A stretch of 64,000 nucleotides of DNA from an uncultured Bacilli bacterium. GTDB taxonomy: Bacteria; Bacillota_I; Bacilli_A; RF39; UBA660. Numbering within the stretch: the stretch's first letter is position 1; every line of letters begins with the position of its first letter. Under the pieces are notes generated by a model that ran no database searches, was not told the DNA's origin, and saw nothing but the letters and a program-made list of their open reading frames with translations. Positions 63,931 through 64,000 of this stretch are shown here, piece by piece. The position numbers and the translations under genes were made by a program. The stretch covers positions 18,400-82,399 of the forward strand of contig CALVUX010000005.1 of assembly GCA_944363715.1 (NCBI GenBank), read 5' to 3'.

Positions 63931-64000
63931 TATAGCAACTAAAATATTATAGAAAGTATTATATAAAAAGTCTTATATTTCAAATGATTTATAATTTTGT

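Noticed and set aside
62364..64000. Complete diversity-generating retroelement
   Set aside because: Only an RT fragment is present; no template/variable repeat pair or target gene is visible in the window.

Overview
The window is AT-rich chromosomal DNA from a low-GC member of the Bacillota. TGG encodes Trp and TGA is used as a stop, so this is not a code-4 Mycoplasma. Short intergenic spaces, strong GGAGG ribosome binding sites, a bile-salt-hydrolase-type gene at the left edge and several sporulation-type genes (spoIVA, a SpoVIF-like gene, a CotD-like gene) suggest an uncultured gut-associated Bacilli lineage of the Erysipelotrichales/RF39/RFN20 kind. That placement is inference; the 16S rRNA in the window would settle it.

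Layout. 0-9.3 kb: partial bile salt hydrolase, CotD-like protein, then a minus-strand housekeeping block (ftsY, small membrane protein, ylxM, HerA-like ATPase, fmt, ffh). 9.4-25.4 kb: a plus-strand DMT permease, then a NitT/TauT-type ABC transporter operon (binding protein, ATPase, permease) broken twice. A 3.0 kb element (HipA-like kinase, serine recombinase, 33-aa ORF) splits the binding-protein gene. A 9.6 kb element (CopA and Zn/Cd-type ATPases with an ArsR regulator, Sua5/TsaC, 39-aa ORF, second serine recombinase, Bro-N gene) splits the ATPase gene just after its signature motif. Both host genes rejoin in frame when the elements are removed, and both elements end in imperfect inverted repeats. 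25.4-36.3 kb: NTF2-like protein, MerR regulator, GH3 hexosaminidase, an alcohol dehydrogenase/FIST/aldehyde dehydrogenase operon, the t6A genes tsaE-tsaB-rimI-tsaD, a transglutaminase-like protein and an AraC pseudogene. 37.4-42.6 kb: an rRNA operon (16S-23S-5S, minus strand, no tRNA in the spacers) with tandem promoters and boxA sites. 42.6-49.7 kb: DUF402, DUF308, VanZ-RDD, gpsA, LiaF-like and der. 49.7-51.2 kb: tyrS behind a T-box, followed by a tyrosine-rich leader ORF overlapping tyrS. 51.2-64 kb: HEPN-like, SpoVIF-like and Rpn-type genes, spoIVA, engB, nrnA, two ackA paralogues flanking an ORF6N-PLD gene and its decayed relatives, a full Rpn-type gene and a reverse transcriptase fragment.

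The most unusual signals are: (1) the T-box plus Tyr-rich leader ORF ahead of tyrS; (2) the double, precisely repairable interruption of one transporter operon by two recombinase cassettes, each with a small ORF coupled to its recombinase; (3) 25-nt palindromes that encode the same octapeptide in ORF6N genes and persist in dead copies; (4) a ~130-bp leader shared by two Rpn-type loci.
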